Below are positions 55,236-63,100 of a stretch of 64,000 nt of DNA, in pieces. This DNA comes from Palsa-504 sp963795795 (lineage in GTDB: Bacteria > Actinomycetota > Actinomycetes > Streptosporangiales > Streptosporangiaceae). The translations under genes were made by a program, and so were the position numbers. How positions within the stretch are numbered: the stretch's first letter is position 1; each line of letters opens with the position of its first letter. The notes beneath the pieces were generated by a model. It saw nothing but the letters and a program-made list of their open reading frames with translations. It was not told the origin of the DNA and did no database searches. The stretch covers positions 186,001 to 250,000 of the forward strand of contig CAWCJS010000007.1 in the NCBI GenBank assembly GCA_963795795.1. Reading direction: 5' to 3'.

Positions 55236-55582
55236 CTCGGCACCTGGTAGAACGGCCGGACCTCCACCTTGCCACCGGACGCGGTCGGCAGCCGCGCGGC
55301 CCACTTCAGGGCCTCGTCGAGGCCGTCGCACTCGATCAGCGTGAGCCCGCCGAACACTTCCTTGATCTCCGCCGCCGGGCCGTCCGTGAGCAGCGTCTCA
55401 CCACCCCGGACCCGGACGGTCGTGGAGGCCGAGGCCGGCTGCAGCGGGGAGCATTCGAGCAGCACGCCGGCGTCGGTCATCGCCTGCCTCGCCTCGGCCC
55501 ACTCCTCGAACAGCTTGCGCCCCTCGGGGGTGCCCGGTTCTGGCATCGGACGGTCGGCGTAGAGCAGCATCAGGTACTTCAT
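55232..55582 (-). CDS. YCII/DGPF-domain protein
   Basis: A 116-residue protein of the YCII superfamily: MKYLMLLYADR at the start and LLTDGPAAEIKEVFGGLTLIE, which holds the DGP part of the DGPF motif. It is directly upstream of and coupled to the ECF42 sigma gene. In this conserved pair it is thought to be a target or partner of the sigma factor. No enzymatic role is established. Confidence 0.9.
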   Translation of the reverse strand: MKYLMLLYADRPMPEPGTPEGRKLFEEWAEARQAMTDAGVLLECSPLQPASASTTVRVRGGETLLTDGPAAEIKEVFGGLTLIECDGLDEALKWAARLPTASGGKVEVRPFYQVPS

Positions 55583-55664
55583 CGCGTGTCACCTCTCGGC
55601 TCGTGGCTGGTCTTTCCCAGTAGTCGAGTGGCGCTACCCCGGATCGACGGTGCGGCCGACAACC

Positions 55665-56450
55665 TTAGTCAGAAGAGGGTCGCTCGAAGCTGAGCTGGCT
55701 CTCGAAGGCGGCGAAACCGCAAGAGCGGTAGACCCGGATCGCGTCGCCCGCGGTCTCGGCCACGATGACCAGGGTGCGGGCGCGCAGGACGTCGGTCCCG
55801 TAGCGGCCGGCGTGCCAGACCAGGGTGCCGGCCAGGCCCTGGCGGCGGGCTTCGGGGTCGGTCTCGACGTGCTGGTAGCGGGCGTATCCGTCGCCCACGT
55901 CGAACAGCCCGAGTTGTGCGAGCAGCCGACCGCCGGTGAAGGCGCCGAACCAGGTGCCCCTGCCCGCCTGGGTCAGCTCCCGACGGACCGCGGCCCTGCG
56001 TTGCAGGTACTCGGTGGGCTCCGCGCCGTCGAAGCAGCGGACACCCAGATCGACGGATTGCTGCCAGTCGTCATCGGAGGTCAGCGGGCGGATCTCGGCC
56101 TCGGAGTTGGGCTGGGGCGGCCGGCGGGCCTCGGCGGCGGTCAGGACGGTCTCCCAGCTCGGTTCGAGCCCGGCGGCGACGAACTCACCGGGGATCACAG
56201 CCTCGTCGGTGGGGGTGTCGACGCCGAGGGCGACGTGCCGGGCTGCGGGGAACTCGGCGGCGAACCGGTCCAGCCAGGCCTCACCCGTGCCGGGTTCGGG
56301 GACCCCGGCGAGCAGGAGGAAGTTGCCCCACCAGTGATCCGGGTTGCTCGGGCTGCGGATGACGAGGTAGTCGCCGCGGTCGGTGACCTCGGCTCCTTCC
56401 AGGACACGCAGCGCCAGATCCGTCCGGAAGCCGAGCGACGTGACCCGCAC
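55665..56450 (-). CDS. GNAT family N-acetyltransferase
   Basis: A 261-residue acetyltransferase with a diverged N-terminal half and a GNAT core in the C-terminal half: YQHVETDPEARRQGLAGTLV (acetyl-CoA loop) and AIRVYRSCGFAAFESQL. GTG 56450 is the likely start because homology begins VTSLGFRTDLALRVLEG; the frame is open upstream into the next gene. It lies ten bases after the stop of the DsbA-like gene. Substrate unknown. Confidence 0.85.
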   Translation of the reverse strand: MRVTSLGFRTDLALRVLEGAEVTDRGDYLVIRSPSNPDHWWGNFLLLAGVPEPGTGEAWLDRFAAEFPAARHVALGVDTPTDEAVIPGEFVAAGLEPSWETVLTAAEARRPPQPNSEAEIRPLTSDDDWQQSVDLGVRCFDGAEPTEYLQRRAAVRRELTQAGRGTWFGAFTGGRLLAQLGLFDVGDGYARYQHVETDPEARRQGLAGTLVWHAGRYGTDVLRARTLVIVAETAGDAIRVYRSCGFAAFESQLSFERPSSD

Positions 56451-56460
56451 CCGACCGAGC

Positions 56461-57081
56461 TTAGCCGCGGGCCGTCCGGAGGGCGTGCAGGAATGCCTCG
56501 GCGGGCTGTGCGCCGGAGATTCCGTACGTCCGGTCGATGACGAAGAACGGGACGCCGGTCGCGCCGAACGCGTACGCCTGCTCGACGTCGGCCTGCACGG
56601 CGTCGGCGTACTCGGTCCCGGCCAGGACGGTCCGCACGCGGTCCGCGGGTACGCCGGTCTCGGCGAGCAGGCCGACCAGCGTCTCGGGGTCGGACAGGTC
56701 GGCGCCCTCGGTGAAGTGCGCGTGCAGCAGCCGTTCCTTGGCCGCGCCGGCCACGCCATGGTCGGCGGCCAGGTGCAGGGCGCGGTGCGCGTCCATGGTG
56801 TTCACGGAGAGCGCGGCGTCGAAGTCGAGGTCAAGTCCCTCGGCCCGGCCTAGTTCGGCCACCCTGGCCACCATGGCCTTCGACTGTGGCCCGAACCGGC
56901 TGGCCAGGTAGTCCATGGTGGGCACGGCCCGCCCCGGCGGCATGCCGGGATTCAGCTGGAAGCTCCGCCAGGTGACCTCGACCTCTCCGGCGTGCTCGAA
57001 CTCGGCCAGCGCGCGCTCGAGCCTGCGCTTGCCGATGTAGCACCATGGGCAGACCACGTCGGACCAGATCTCGATTTTCAC
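56461..57081 (-). CDS. DsbA family oxidoreductase, FrnE-like
   Basis: A 206-residue thioredoxin-fold protein with the CPWC active site at Cys11-Cys14 (IEIWSDVVCPWCYIGKRRL). It has an inserted helical domain and the cis-proline loop GVPFFVIDRTYGISGAQP. It lacks a signal peptide, so it acts in the cytoplasm as FrnE-like proteins do, possibly in dithiol redox or oxidative stress. GTG 57081 is used as start, where homology begins. The frame is open far upstream but reads antisense to the gene at 57139. Confidence 0.9.
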   Translation of the reverse strand: MKIEIWSDVVCPWCYIGKRRLERALAEFEHAGEVEVTWRSFQLNPGMPPGRAVPTMDYLASRFGPQSKAMVARVAELGRAEGLDLDFDAALSVNTMDAHRALHLAADHGVAGAAKERLLHAHFTEGADLSDPETLVGLLAETGVPADRVRTVLAGTEYADAVQADVEQAYAFGATGVPFFVIDRTYGISGAQPAEAFLHALRTARG

Positions 57082-57138
57082 CTGTCCGTCAACCGGCTCG
57101 GGAGTGGGCTTGTTCCGGTGGGGCGGTAGGTTCCTGGG

Positions 57139-58488
57139 GTGGGTACCGAGAGGCCCGAGCGGGTGCAGCAGGTAGGCGTGGCCGCCGCGATCGGCGGGCT
57201 GGCCGGGGCGGCGCTGACGGCCCATCGCGGCGGACGAGCCGCAATCGCGGGGGCGCTGGCGGGAGCAGTCGGGCTCGGCGCGGCGGAGGCGGTCGCCAGG
57301 GGCACCCAACGGCCGGGCGAGATTCCGCCGCTCTGGTCCCGGATCCTCATGAGCGGAGCCCTGGTGGCGCCGCTGGGCTGGGCGGCGGACCGGGCTGGGG
57401 TGGGACCGGTGCCGGTAGCTACGGCAGCGGGCGCGGCGGCGGGGGCGCTCGGGCTGCGGCCGCAGAAGGTTGTGCTCGGACCGGTGGTCGGAGCGGCGGT
57501 CGGGGTGGGGCTGGGCCTGGCGCGTCGGCGCGGGCGGCGGGTGCCGGGGGCGGTGGCCGGGGTGGCGGACGGGCGCGGGCGGCGGGTGCCGGGGGCGGTG
57601 GCCGCGGCGGCGGCCGTGGTCGGGTACCGGACCGCCTCGGCGGTGCTGTTCCGCGACCCGCAGGTGAGCCTGCTGGCCGAACGGGTGCACCCGGAGGACG
57701 TTCCGTTCGTGGTCCCGCTGGCCAGCCAGACCCGTTACGTCGGGACCGGCTACGTCAGGTCGCTGGCGGAGGTCCTCGGCGGCGCGTATACGCCCGACGT
57801 CAAGGACATCGGCATCGTCGCGTCGCTGGACGAACTGGCGGGGCCGTCGTTCGATCCGGCTGGGGTTGATCCGCTGGTCCGCGAGTTCTACGAGCACACC
57901 ACCAGGTTTGCCCTCGACATCGTGCCGGAGTGGCGGGCCTGGGTCCGGCCCGGCTATCTCCTGTACCGAACGCTGCTGGCCCGCCCGCTCGGTCAGGCCA
58001 ACGTGCCGATGAGCCAGCGAGAGGTGCAGCGCGGGGTGCGCAGCCGGATCGACACCATCACGGGGGTGGACGGCGCGGTGGCGGTCCGGGGGTGGATCCG
58101 CTCGCTCGCCGACACCGACGAGCCCATCTACGTGGGCATCTACACCACCTACCGGCACGAGGGCCACGGGTACGTCAGCGTCGGGTTCCCGCTACCCCAG
58201 GCGAGCTTTACCGCGACGCTCGCGCCGAGCGCGCGGGAAGGCGGCGGGCTGGTCCTCAATAGCCGGAGCGAACTCGACCAGCCGGGTCACTACCTGACCT
58301 ACATCGACCCGCAGACCGCGGAACTCACCACCGCGGCCGTCCGCGGGTTCGCCGAGCGGCTCGACGTCCACGCGGACGGCGGGGTGTTGCGAGCCGAGCA
58401 CGCGTTCTGGGTGTTCGGCATCCCGTTCCTCGTGCTCCGCTACCGCATGCACCGCAAGGCGGGTGATCATTCTTCCGAACGGCGCTGA
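57139..58488 (+). CDS. Membrane-associated protein of unknown function
   Basis: A 449-residue protein I do not recognise. The first ~180 residues are Ala/Gly-rich with several short hydrophobic stretches. They include a 15-residue repeat (GRRVPGAVA twice) coded by a repeated 32-bp block at 57527-57603. The rest (from about residue 190) looks like a folded domain with VPFVVPLASQTRYVGTGYVR, EFYEHTTRFALDIVPEW and HYLTYIDPQTAELTT, and it ends in a short membrane-like segment. GTG 57139 is the start. No useful neighbour. Confidence 0.65.
   Translation: MGTERPERVQQVGVAAAIGGLAGAALTAHRGGRAAIAGALAGAVGLGAAEAVARGTQRPGEIPPLWSRILMSGALVAPLGWAADRAGVGPVPVATAAGAAAGALGLRPQKVVLGPVVGAAVGVGLGLARRRGRRVPGAVAGVADGRGRRVPGAVAAAAAVVGYRTASAVLFRDPQVSLLAERVHPEDVPFVVPLASQTRYVGTGYVRSLAEVLGGAYTPDVKDIGIVASLDELAGPSFDPAGVDPLVREFYEHTTRFALDIVPEWRAWVRPGYLLYRTLLARPLGQANVPMSQREVQRGVRSRIDTITGVDGAVAVRGWIRSLADTDEPIYVGIYTTYRHEGHGYVSVGFPLPQASFTATLAPSAREGGGLVLNSRSELDQPGHYLTYIDPQTAELTTAAVRGFAERLDVHADGGVLRAEHAFWVFGIPFLVLRYRMHRKAGDHSSERR
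57527..57603. repeat. 45-bp spaced direct repeat in the unknown membrane gene
   Basis: A 32-base sequence starting GGCGCGGGCGGCGGGTGCC occurs at 57527-57558 and again at 57572-57603, a 45-bp period. It duplicates RGRRVPGAVA within the protein. The period is a multiple of three. Confidence 0.85.
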
Positions 58489-58523
58489 CCAGGGGAAACG
58501 CGGGTGAATTCCGGCCGGTGCAG

Positions 58524-59207
58524 CTAGCCGGTCTTCTCGGCGAGGAAGGCCATGTTCCAGGGGAGCACGGCGTGGCCCGGTACGGAGAACTCCCGTACCG
58601 CCCGGATGGTCAGGCCCGCGGCCGCGAAGGCCTGGAGGAGGCTGGCCAGGGTCTTGTGGTGGAAACCGACGCGGGCCCCGATCATCGACCCGTCGCCCGA
58701 GCCTCGATCGGCCCACCGGACCGTCCCGTACCCGGTCCCGAAGGTCAGCGTCAGGTCCTGGTGTTCGTTCAGGCGGTATACGAACGGCCCGACGAAACAG
58801 GGGTGCAGGCCCAGGTAGAGGAAGCGTCCGCCCGGGCGCAGGCACCGTGCCACCTCGTGAACCACGGCCGCGAAGTCTTCCACGTCGGTGTGGAAGAACA
58901 TGCCGGTCGCGAACCCCACCGAGGCGTCCGGCACGGGTAGCGACCGGATGTCGGCCCGGACGGCGGCGAGCCTGCCCCGGGCGAAGCGGAGCTGATCGGC
59001 GGAGATGTCGAACCCGACGGCGCGGTAGCCCGCATCGGCGAGGATCGGCCCGAACCGCCCCGTCCCGCAGGCCACGTCGAGGCATACCGCGCCGCCGCCG
59101 GCGCCCAGGCATTCCCGGAGGAAGGACTCTTCCTCCGGGTGGCGGGAGGCGGAGAACGTCTCGTCGTACCACTGCGCGTGGCCGTCGTACCGAGCGATCC
59201 CCGTCAC
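58524..59207 (-). CDS. Class I SAM-dependent methyltransferase
   Basis: A 227-residue methyltransferase. SAM-binding motif I is VCLDVACGTGRFGPILAD at about 41-58, with the acidic residue after the next strand in VGFDISADQLRFA and motif IV near VGFATGMFF. It begins RYDGHAQWYDETF, common in ubiquinone/menaquinone-type and natural-product methyltransferases. GTG 59207 start. Substrate unknown. Confidence 0.88.
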   Translation of the reverse strand: MTGIARYDGHAQWYDETFSASRHPEEESFLRECLGAGGGAVCLDVACGTGRFGPILADAGYRAVGFDISADQLRFARGRLAAVRADIRSLPVPDASVGFATGMFFHTDVEDFAAVVHEVARCLRPGGRFLYLGLHPCFVGPFVYRLNEHQDLTLTFGTGYGTVRWADRGSGDGSMIGARVGFHHKTLASLLQAFAAAGLTIRAVREFSVPGHAVLPWNMAFLAEKTG

Positions 59208-59216
59208 GGATCCAGG

Positions 59217-59636
59217 CTAGCTCGCGGTCAGCTGGCCCTGCAGGGAGGCCAGGTCGGAGCAGATCCACTCCTCGGCGACCAGGCCGTCGGCGAACCGGTA
59301 GAACTCGTGGCTGACGTACTCGACGGTGCGACCGGTGGCCGGGACGCCCAGGAACTCCCCCAGGTGGGTGCCGCGGAAGGTCAGCCGGGCGGCCACTCGG
59401 TCGCCCTCGGCGACCAGGTCATCGATACGCGCGTGCAGGTCGGGGAAGCCGGTCCTGATCACGCCGGCCCCCTGTCGCCACACGTCCGGGCCGCGCATCG
59501 GGGGCAGGCCGGCCAGGTTCATCACGAAGTCCGGGCCCATGAGGGCCACGCAGGTGTCGAGGTCGCCCTCGTTGAACGCGTCGAGGGTGCTGCGGACGAG
59601 CGCGACGTTGGCGGCGGCGGTGTCCTGTTCGGTCAT
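59217..59636 (-). CDS. SnoaL-like/ester cyclase family protein
   Basis: A 139-residue NTF2-fold protein: VALVRSTLDAFNEGDLDTCVALM, MRGPDVWRQGAGVIRTGFPDLHA and GRTVEYVSHEFYRFADGLVAEEW. This pattern is that of SnoaL-like polyketide cyclases and related proteins of unknown function. Its stop lies nine bases before the methyltransferase start and 22 bases from the LLM gene upstream, suggesting one transcript for the three genes. Confidence 0.88.
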   Translation of the reverse strand: MTEQDTAAANVALVRSTLDAFNEGDLDTCVALMGPDFVMNLAGLPPMRGPDVWRQGAGVIRTGFPDLHARIDDLVAEGDRVAARLTFRGTHLGEFLGVPATGRTVEYVSHEFYRFADGLVAEEWICSDLASLQGQLTAS

Positions 59637-59658
59637 CGTTACCTCTATTCATTGGGGG

Positions 59659-60543
59659 CTAGTTCTGCAGCGGCAGCATTTCCCTGACGAAGCCGTCCAC
59701 GAACGCGCCGAACGACGCCGGCGCCGCGGCCGGGCGGACCACGAACTTGCTGAGCCCGGCCTCGACGTAGCCCTCGATCATCGTGCGGGCGCCGGCCCAG
59801 CCGGAAGCGACCAGCGCCTGCGGGTCGGCGTCGGGCCTGCGCCGGCGGACCGAGGTCAGCATCGGCTCCGGGATGCCGTCGAAGGCGACGGGCAGGCTGA
59901 GCCCGAAGTGATCGTCTTCCACCTCCCGGCCCGCGTCCGCCGCGGCCTGCTGGATCACGCCGACCGCCGCGCCCGCCTCGGCGGGGGTGAGCAGCGAGCC
60001 GAGCCACCCGTCGGCCAGGCGCCCCACCCGGCGGAGTCCGCCGGGAGCCGAACCGCCCAGCCACAGGTCCAGCGGCTTGGCCGGGAGCGGCCCGACGCTC
60101 GCGCCCGAGACGGAGAAGAACGAGCCCTCGAACGACACCGTCTGGCTGGTCAGCAGGAGCCGGAGCAAGGCCAGCGACTCGTCGAACACCGCCGCCCGCT
60201 GCCCGGCCGGAACCGGGAACAGCCCGCGCTCGGCGGGCTGCACCGGCTGCAGCCCGAACACCGGCAGGACCCGTCCCGGGGCCAGCCCGGCCAGGCTGGC
60301 TAGTTGCTTAGCCACCAAGACGGGGTGCCGCCCCGGCAGGACGGAAATCCCGCTCCCCGCCTTGAGCTTGCGGGTCCTGGCCAGCGCGAACGCCATCCCG
60401 GTGAACGGCTCGACCAGCGGGGTGTACACGTTCTCCGGCAGCCACAGCGAATCCACCCCGGCCTGTTCCAACAGGTCGACCGCCGCCGCGAACCCCTCGG
60501 CGGTCCCGGCCGGTCCCAGGGATATCCCGATCCGAACCTTCAT
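59659..60543 (-). CDS. LLM-class flavin/F420-dependent oxidoreductase
   Basis: A 294-residue luciferase-like TIM-barrel protein: VDSLWLPENVYTPLVEPFTGMAFALART, SGISVLPGRHPVLVAKQLASL and LDLWLGGSAPGGLRRVGRLADGWLGS. The last block is typical of F420-dependent actinobacterial members. It may reduce or oxidise a small substrate. Genes for an NTF2-fold protein and a methyltransferase follow on the same strand. Confidence 0.88.
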   Translation of the reverse strand: MKVRIGISLGPAGTAEGFAAAVDLLEQAGVDSLWLPENVYTPLVEPFTGMAFALARTRKLKAGSGISVLPGRHPVLVAKQLASLAGLAPGRVLPVFGLQPVQPAERGLFPVPAGQRAAVFDESLALLRLLLTSQTVSFEGSFFSVSGASVGPLPAKPLDLWLGGSAPGGLRRVGRLADGWLGSLLTPAEAGAAVGVIQQAAADAGREVEDDHFGLSLPVAFDGIPEPMLTSVRRRRPDADPQALVASGWAGARTMIEGYVEAGLSKFVVRPAAAPASFGAFVDGFVREMLPLQN

Positions 60544-60595
60544 GGGACCATCCGATCACGGCGGGCGGCAGCGGGCGACTGTTAGGGTGCCGCCT

Positions 60596-61333
60596 ATGAC
60601 GACGGGCGGGTCCGAGCCGACGTTTCCTGATTTCAGCCCGGCGCCGAACCAGGGCGGGCGGCCGGATCTGTACGAGCTGGAGAACCGGGCGATCGACCCG
60701 GACGGGGTGCTGCTCGAGGCGATGCGGGAACTCGCGCCGTGGGCGGGCCGGACGCTGGTCGACCTGGGCTGCGGGAGCGGCTACTGGCTGCCCGGGTACG
60801 CGGACGAGGCCGCGGTCGTCATCGGGGTCGAGCCGGATCCAGCGCTGATCCCGCTGGCCCAGGCGCGCGACCGGCGGGCGCGGGTGCTGCCCGGGTCGGC
60901 CGAGCACCTGCCGCTGGAGGACGCCAGCGTGGACGTGGTGCACGCCAGGTTCGCGTACTTCTGGCCGCCGAACTGCGCGGCCGGGCTGGCCGAGGTGCGG
61001 CGGGTGCTGAAGCCGGACGGCACGCTGGTCGTGGTGGACAACGACCTGCGGGCCGGGGAGTTCGCCGGGCTCCTGCGGGCGGCGGGCGGCACGGCGCAGG
61101 GGCGGGCCGATGTCACCGACGCCTGGTGGGCGGCGCGCGGGGCGAGCCGGACCGAGGTCATGAGCCGCTGGGAGTTCTCCTCGCGCGCGGACTTCGAGGC
61201 CGTGCTCAGGCTCGAATTTCCCGGCGTGGCCGATCCGTGGCTCGCGGACCATCCGGGCGCCCTCGGGCTCGGCTACGGCTACGTGCTGTTCGCGGTGGGG
61301 CGCGAGGGAGACACCACCGCTCGTTCGGGATAA
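60596..61333 (+). CDS. Class I SAM-dependent methyltransferase
   Basis: A 245-residue methyltransferase with motif I TLVDLGCGSGYWLPGYADE, the acidic VVIGVEPDPALIPLA and post-motif EHLPLEDASVDVVHARFAYF, continuing LAEVRRVLKPDGTLVVVDND. ATG 60596 is chosen where homology begins. The frame is open upstream across the divergent LLM gene but that is antisense. Substrate unknown. Confidence 0.88.
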   Translation: MTTGGSEPTFPDFSPAPNQGGRPDLYELENRAIDPDGVLLEAMRELAPWAGRTLVDLGCGSGYWLPGYADEAAVVIGVEPDPALIPLAQARDRRARVLPGSAEHLPLEDASVDVVHARFAYFWPPNCAAGLAEVRRVLKPDGTLVVVDNDLRAGEFAGLLRAAGGTAQGRADVTDAWWAARGASRTEVMSRWEFSSRADFEAVLRLEFPGVADPWLADHPGALGLGYGYVLFAVGREGDTTARSG

Positions 61334-61407
61334 CAGGGGTTTGTTGTTCAGCCGCGCGACGGCTGGCCGGGCGTGACCGGGCTTGCGTGGTGTGCTGTGC
61401 TAGTGGT

Positions 61408-62355
61408 GTGACCAGCGATACAGCTAACGAGTTCAACGCGCTGCCGGCCGACTGGGCGTCCGATCCCGTCCTGGTGGCGGGCCTGGTGGTGGACGACGAC
61501 GACGAGCACGACGACCCGGTCCTGCGCTGGCCGGACGGCCGGGTGGTCGATACCTGGCGCGAGGACTACCCCTACGACGAGAAGATGCCGCGGAGCGAGT
61601 ACGAGTACCTCAAGCGCCCGCTCCAGATCGAGCTCGTCAAGCTGCAGAACTGGGTGAAGTCCACCGGGCAGCGGATCGTGATCGTGTTCGAGGGGCGCGA
61701 CGCGGCCGGCAAGGGCGGGACGATCAAGCGGTTCACCGAGCACCTGAACCCCCGCGGGGCCACGGTCGTCGCGCTGGCCAAGCCGAGTGAGCGCGAGCAG
61801 ACCCAGTGGTACCTGCAGCGGTACGTCCCGCACCTGCCCGCGGCCGGCGAGATCGTCATGTTCGACCGCTCGTGGTACAACCGCGCCGGGGTCGAGCGGG
61901 TGATGGGGTTCAGCGATGAGGAGGACTACGAGGAGTTCATGCGGGAGGCGCCCGCCTTCGAGCACATGCTGGTGCGCTCGGGGCTGAACCTGACGAAGTT
62001 CTGGTTCTCGGTGACGCGGTCGGAGCAGCGCACGCGGTTCATCATCCGGCGGATCGACCCGGTGCGGCAGTGGAAGCTGAGCCCGATGGACATCGAGTCG
62101 CTGGACAAGTGGGACGAGTACACCGAGGCCAAGGAGGCGATGTTCTACTACACCGACACGCCCGAGGCGCCGTGGACCGTGGTCAAGAGCAACGACAAGA
62201 AGCGGGCCAGGCTCGAGGCGATCAAGCACGTGCTCGCGAAGTTCGACTACGACGGCAAGAACGAGGAGGTCATCGGCGAGCCGGACCGGGCCCTCATCGG
62301 GCCGCCCTCGGTCCTGTCCGAGCACAACCCGGGCCGCCGGTACCCCCAACTGTGA
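61408..62355 (+). CDS. ppk2: Polyphosphate kinase 2
   Basis: A 315-residue PPK2-family kinase that transfers phosphate between polyphosphate and nucleotides. Walker A is FEGRDAAGKGGT (about 95-106) and Walker B FDRSWYNRAGVERVMGF (152-168), followed by the R-rich lid region with DPVRQWKLSPMDIESL. One-domain length fits class I or III enzymes, which phosphorylate NDP or NMP. GTG 61408 is the first start after the upstream stop and leaves a short acidic N terminus. Confidence 0.93.
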   Translation: MTSDTANEFNALPADWASDPVLVAGLVVDDDDEHDDPVLRWPDGRVVDTWREDYPYDEKMPRSEYEYLKRPLQIELVKLQNWVKSTGQRIVIVFEGRDAAGKGGTIKRFTEHLNPRGATVVALAKPSEREQTQWYLQRYVPHLPAAGEIVMFDRSWYNRAGVERVMGFSDEEDYEEFMREAPAFEHMLVRSGLNLTKFWFSVTRSEQRTRFIIRRIDPVRQWKLSPMDIESLDKWDEYTEAKEAMFYYTDTPEAPWTVVKSNDKKRARLEAIKHVLAKFDYDGKNEEVIGEPDRALIGPPSVLSEHNPGRRYPQL

Positions 62356-62374
62356 TCCGGGTATCGTCCAAGGC

Positions 62375-63085
62375 ATGACTAACCAGGCCACGCCCGCCGT
62401 CCGGACGCCGGAGCAGGTCCCGAGCCAGGAGGCGGCGCCGGGAGTCACGGTCCGCGAGATGCTGGGCGACGCGGACGGCTGCCGCGGGCTGCACCAGCGG
62501 CGGCTGAGCCTGGCCAGCGGAACGGCGCTCACGGGGACCGCCGGAGGTCAGGGCGAGGCCTGGTACGTGATCCGCGGGTCGGGGACCCTGGACGCGGAGA
62601 GGCACGGGAGGGCCGCCCTGGAGCCAGGTACGGCCGTGTGGCTGCGAGACGGGATGCGTTACGAGTGCCGGGCGGGCGCCGCTGGGCTTGACGCGGTGGC
62701 GGTCGCCGTGCAGGCCTCATCCGAGGGCGACGACGGCCGGCCGGAGGTGCGGGTCGTGACGCTGGAGGAGTGCGAGCCGGAGCGGACCGGGGACCGGGAG
62801 TTCCGGGTCCTGCTGAGCGAGGGGATGGCGTTCACGCAGTTCGCGGGCATGATCCCGCCGGGCCGGGCGCCGGAGCACCACCACACCTACGACGAGGTGG
62901 TGCACGTGCTGGCCGGTCGCGGCGTGGTCCACCTGGGCGAGAGCGTGGCCGAGATCGGGCCGGGCACCTCCATTTACCTGCCGCCCTACCAGCCGCACTG
63001 CCTGGAGAACACCGGGCCGGAACTGCTGGCGGTCCTCGGGGTGTTCCACCCGGCGGGCAGCCCGGCCGCCAAGCACGAGGCCTAG
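62375..63085 (+). CDS. Two-cupin-domain protein
   Basis: A 236-residue double cupin. The first half (WYVIRGSGTLDAERHGRAALEPGTAVWLRDG) lacks clear metal histidines. The second has a full set: APEHHHTYDEVVHVLAGRGVVHL with three His and a Glu, then IYLPPYQPHCLENTG with a final His. So the metal site is in the C-terminal cupin. Such proteins are dioxygenases, isomerases or sensors. It lies 20 bases after ppk2 and may be cotranscribed. Confidence 0.85.
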   Translation: MTNQATPAVRTPEQVPSQEAAPGVTVREMLGDADGCRGLHQRRLSLASGTALTGTAGGQGEAWYVIRGSGTLDAERHGRAALEPGTAVWLRDGMRYECRAGAAGLDAVAVAVQASSEGDDGRPEVRVVTLEECEPERTGDREFRVLLSEGMAFTQFAGMIPPGRAPEHHHTYDEVVHVLAGRGVVHLGESVAEIGPGTSIYLPPYQPHCLENTGPELLAVLGVFHPAGSPAAKHEA

Positions 63086-63100
63086 CCGGGGCGGCCCGGC

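Noticed and set aside
57082..58167. Upstream extension of the DsbA-like frame to 568 residues
   Set aside because: The extension is antisense to the gene at 57139 and has no homology; thioredoxin-fold homology begins at 57081.
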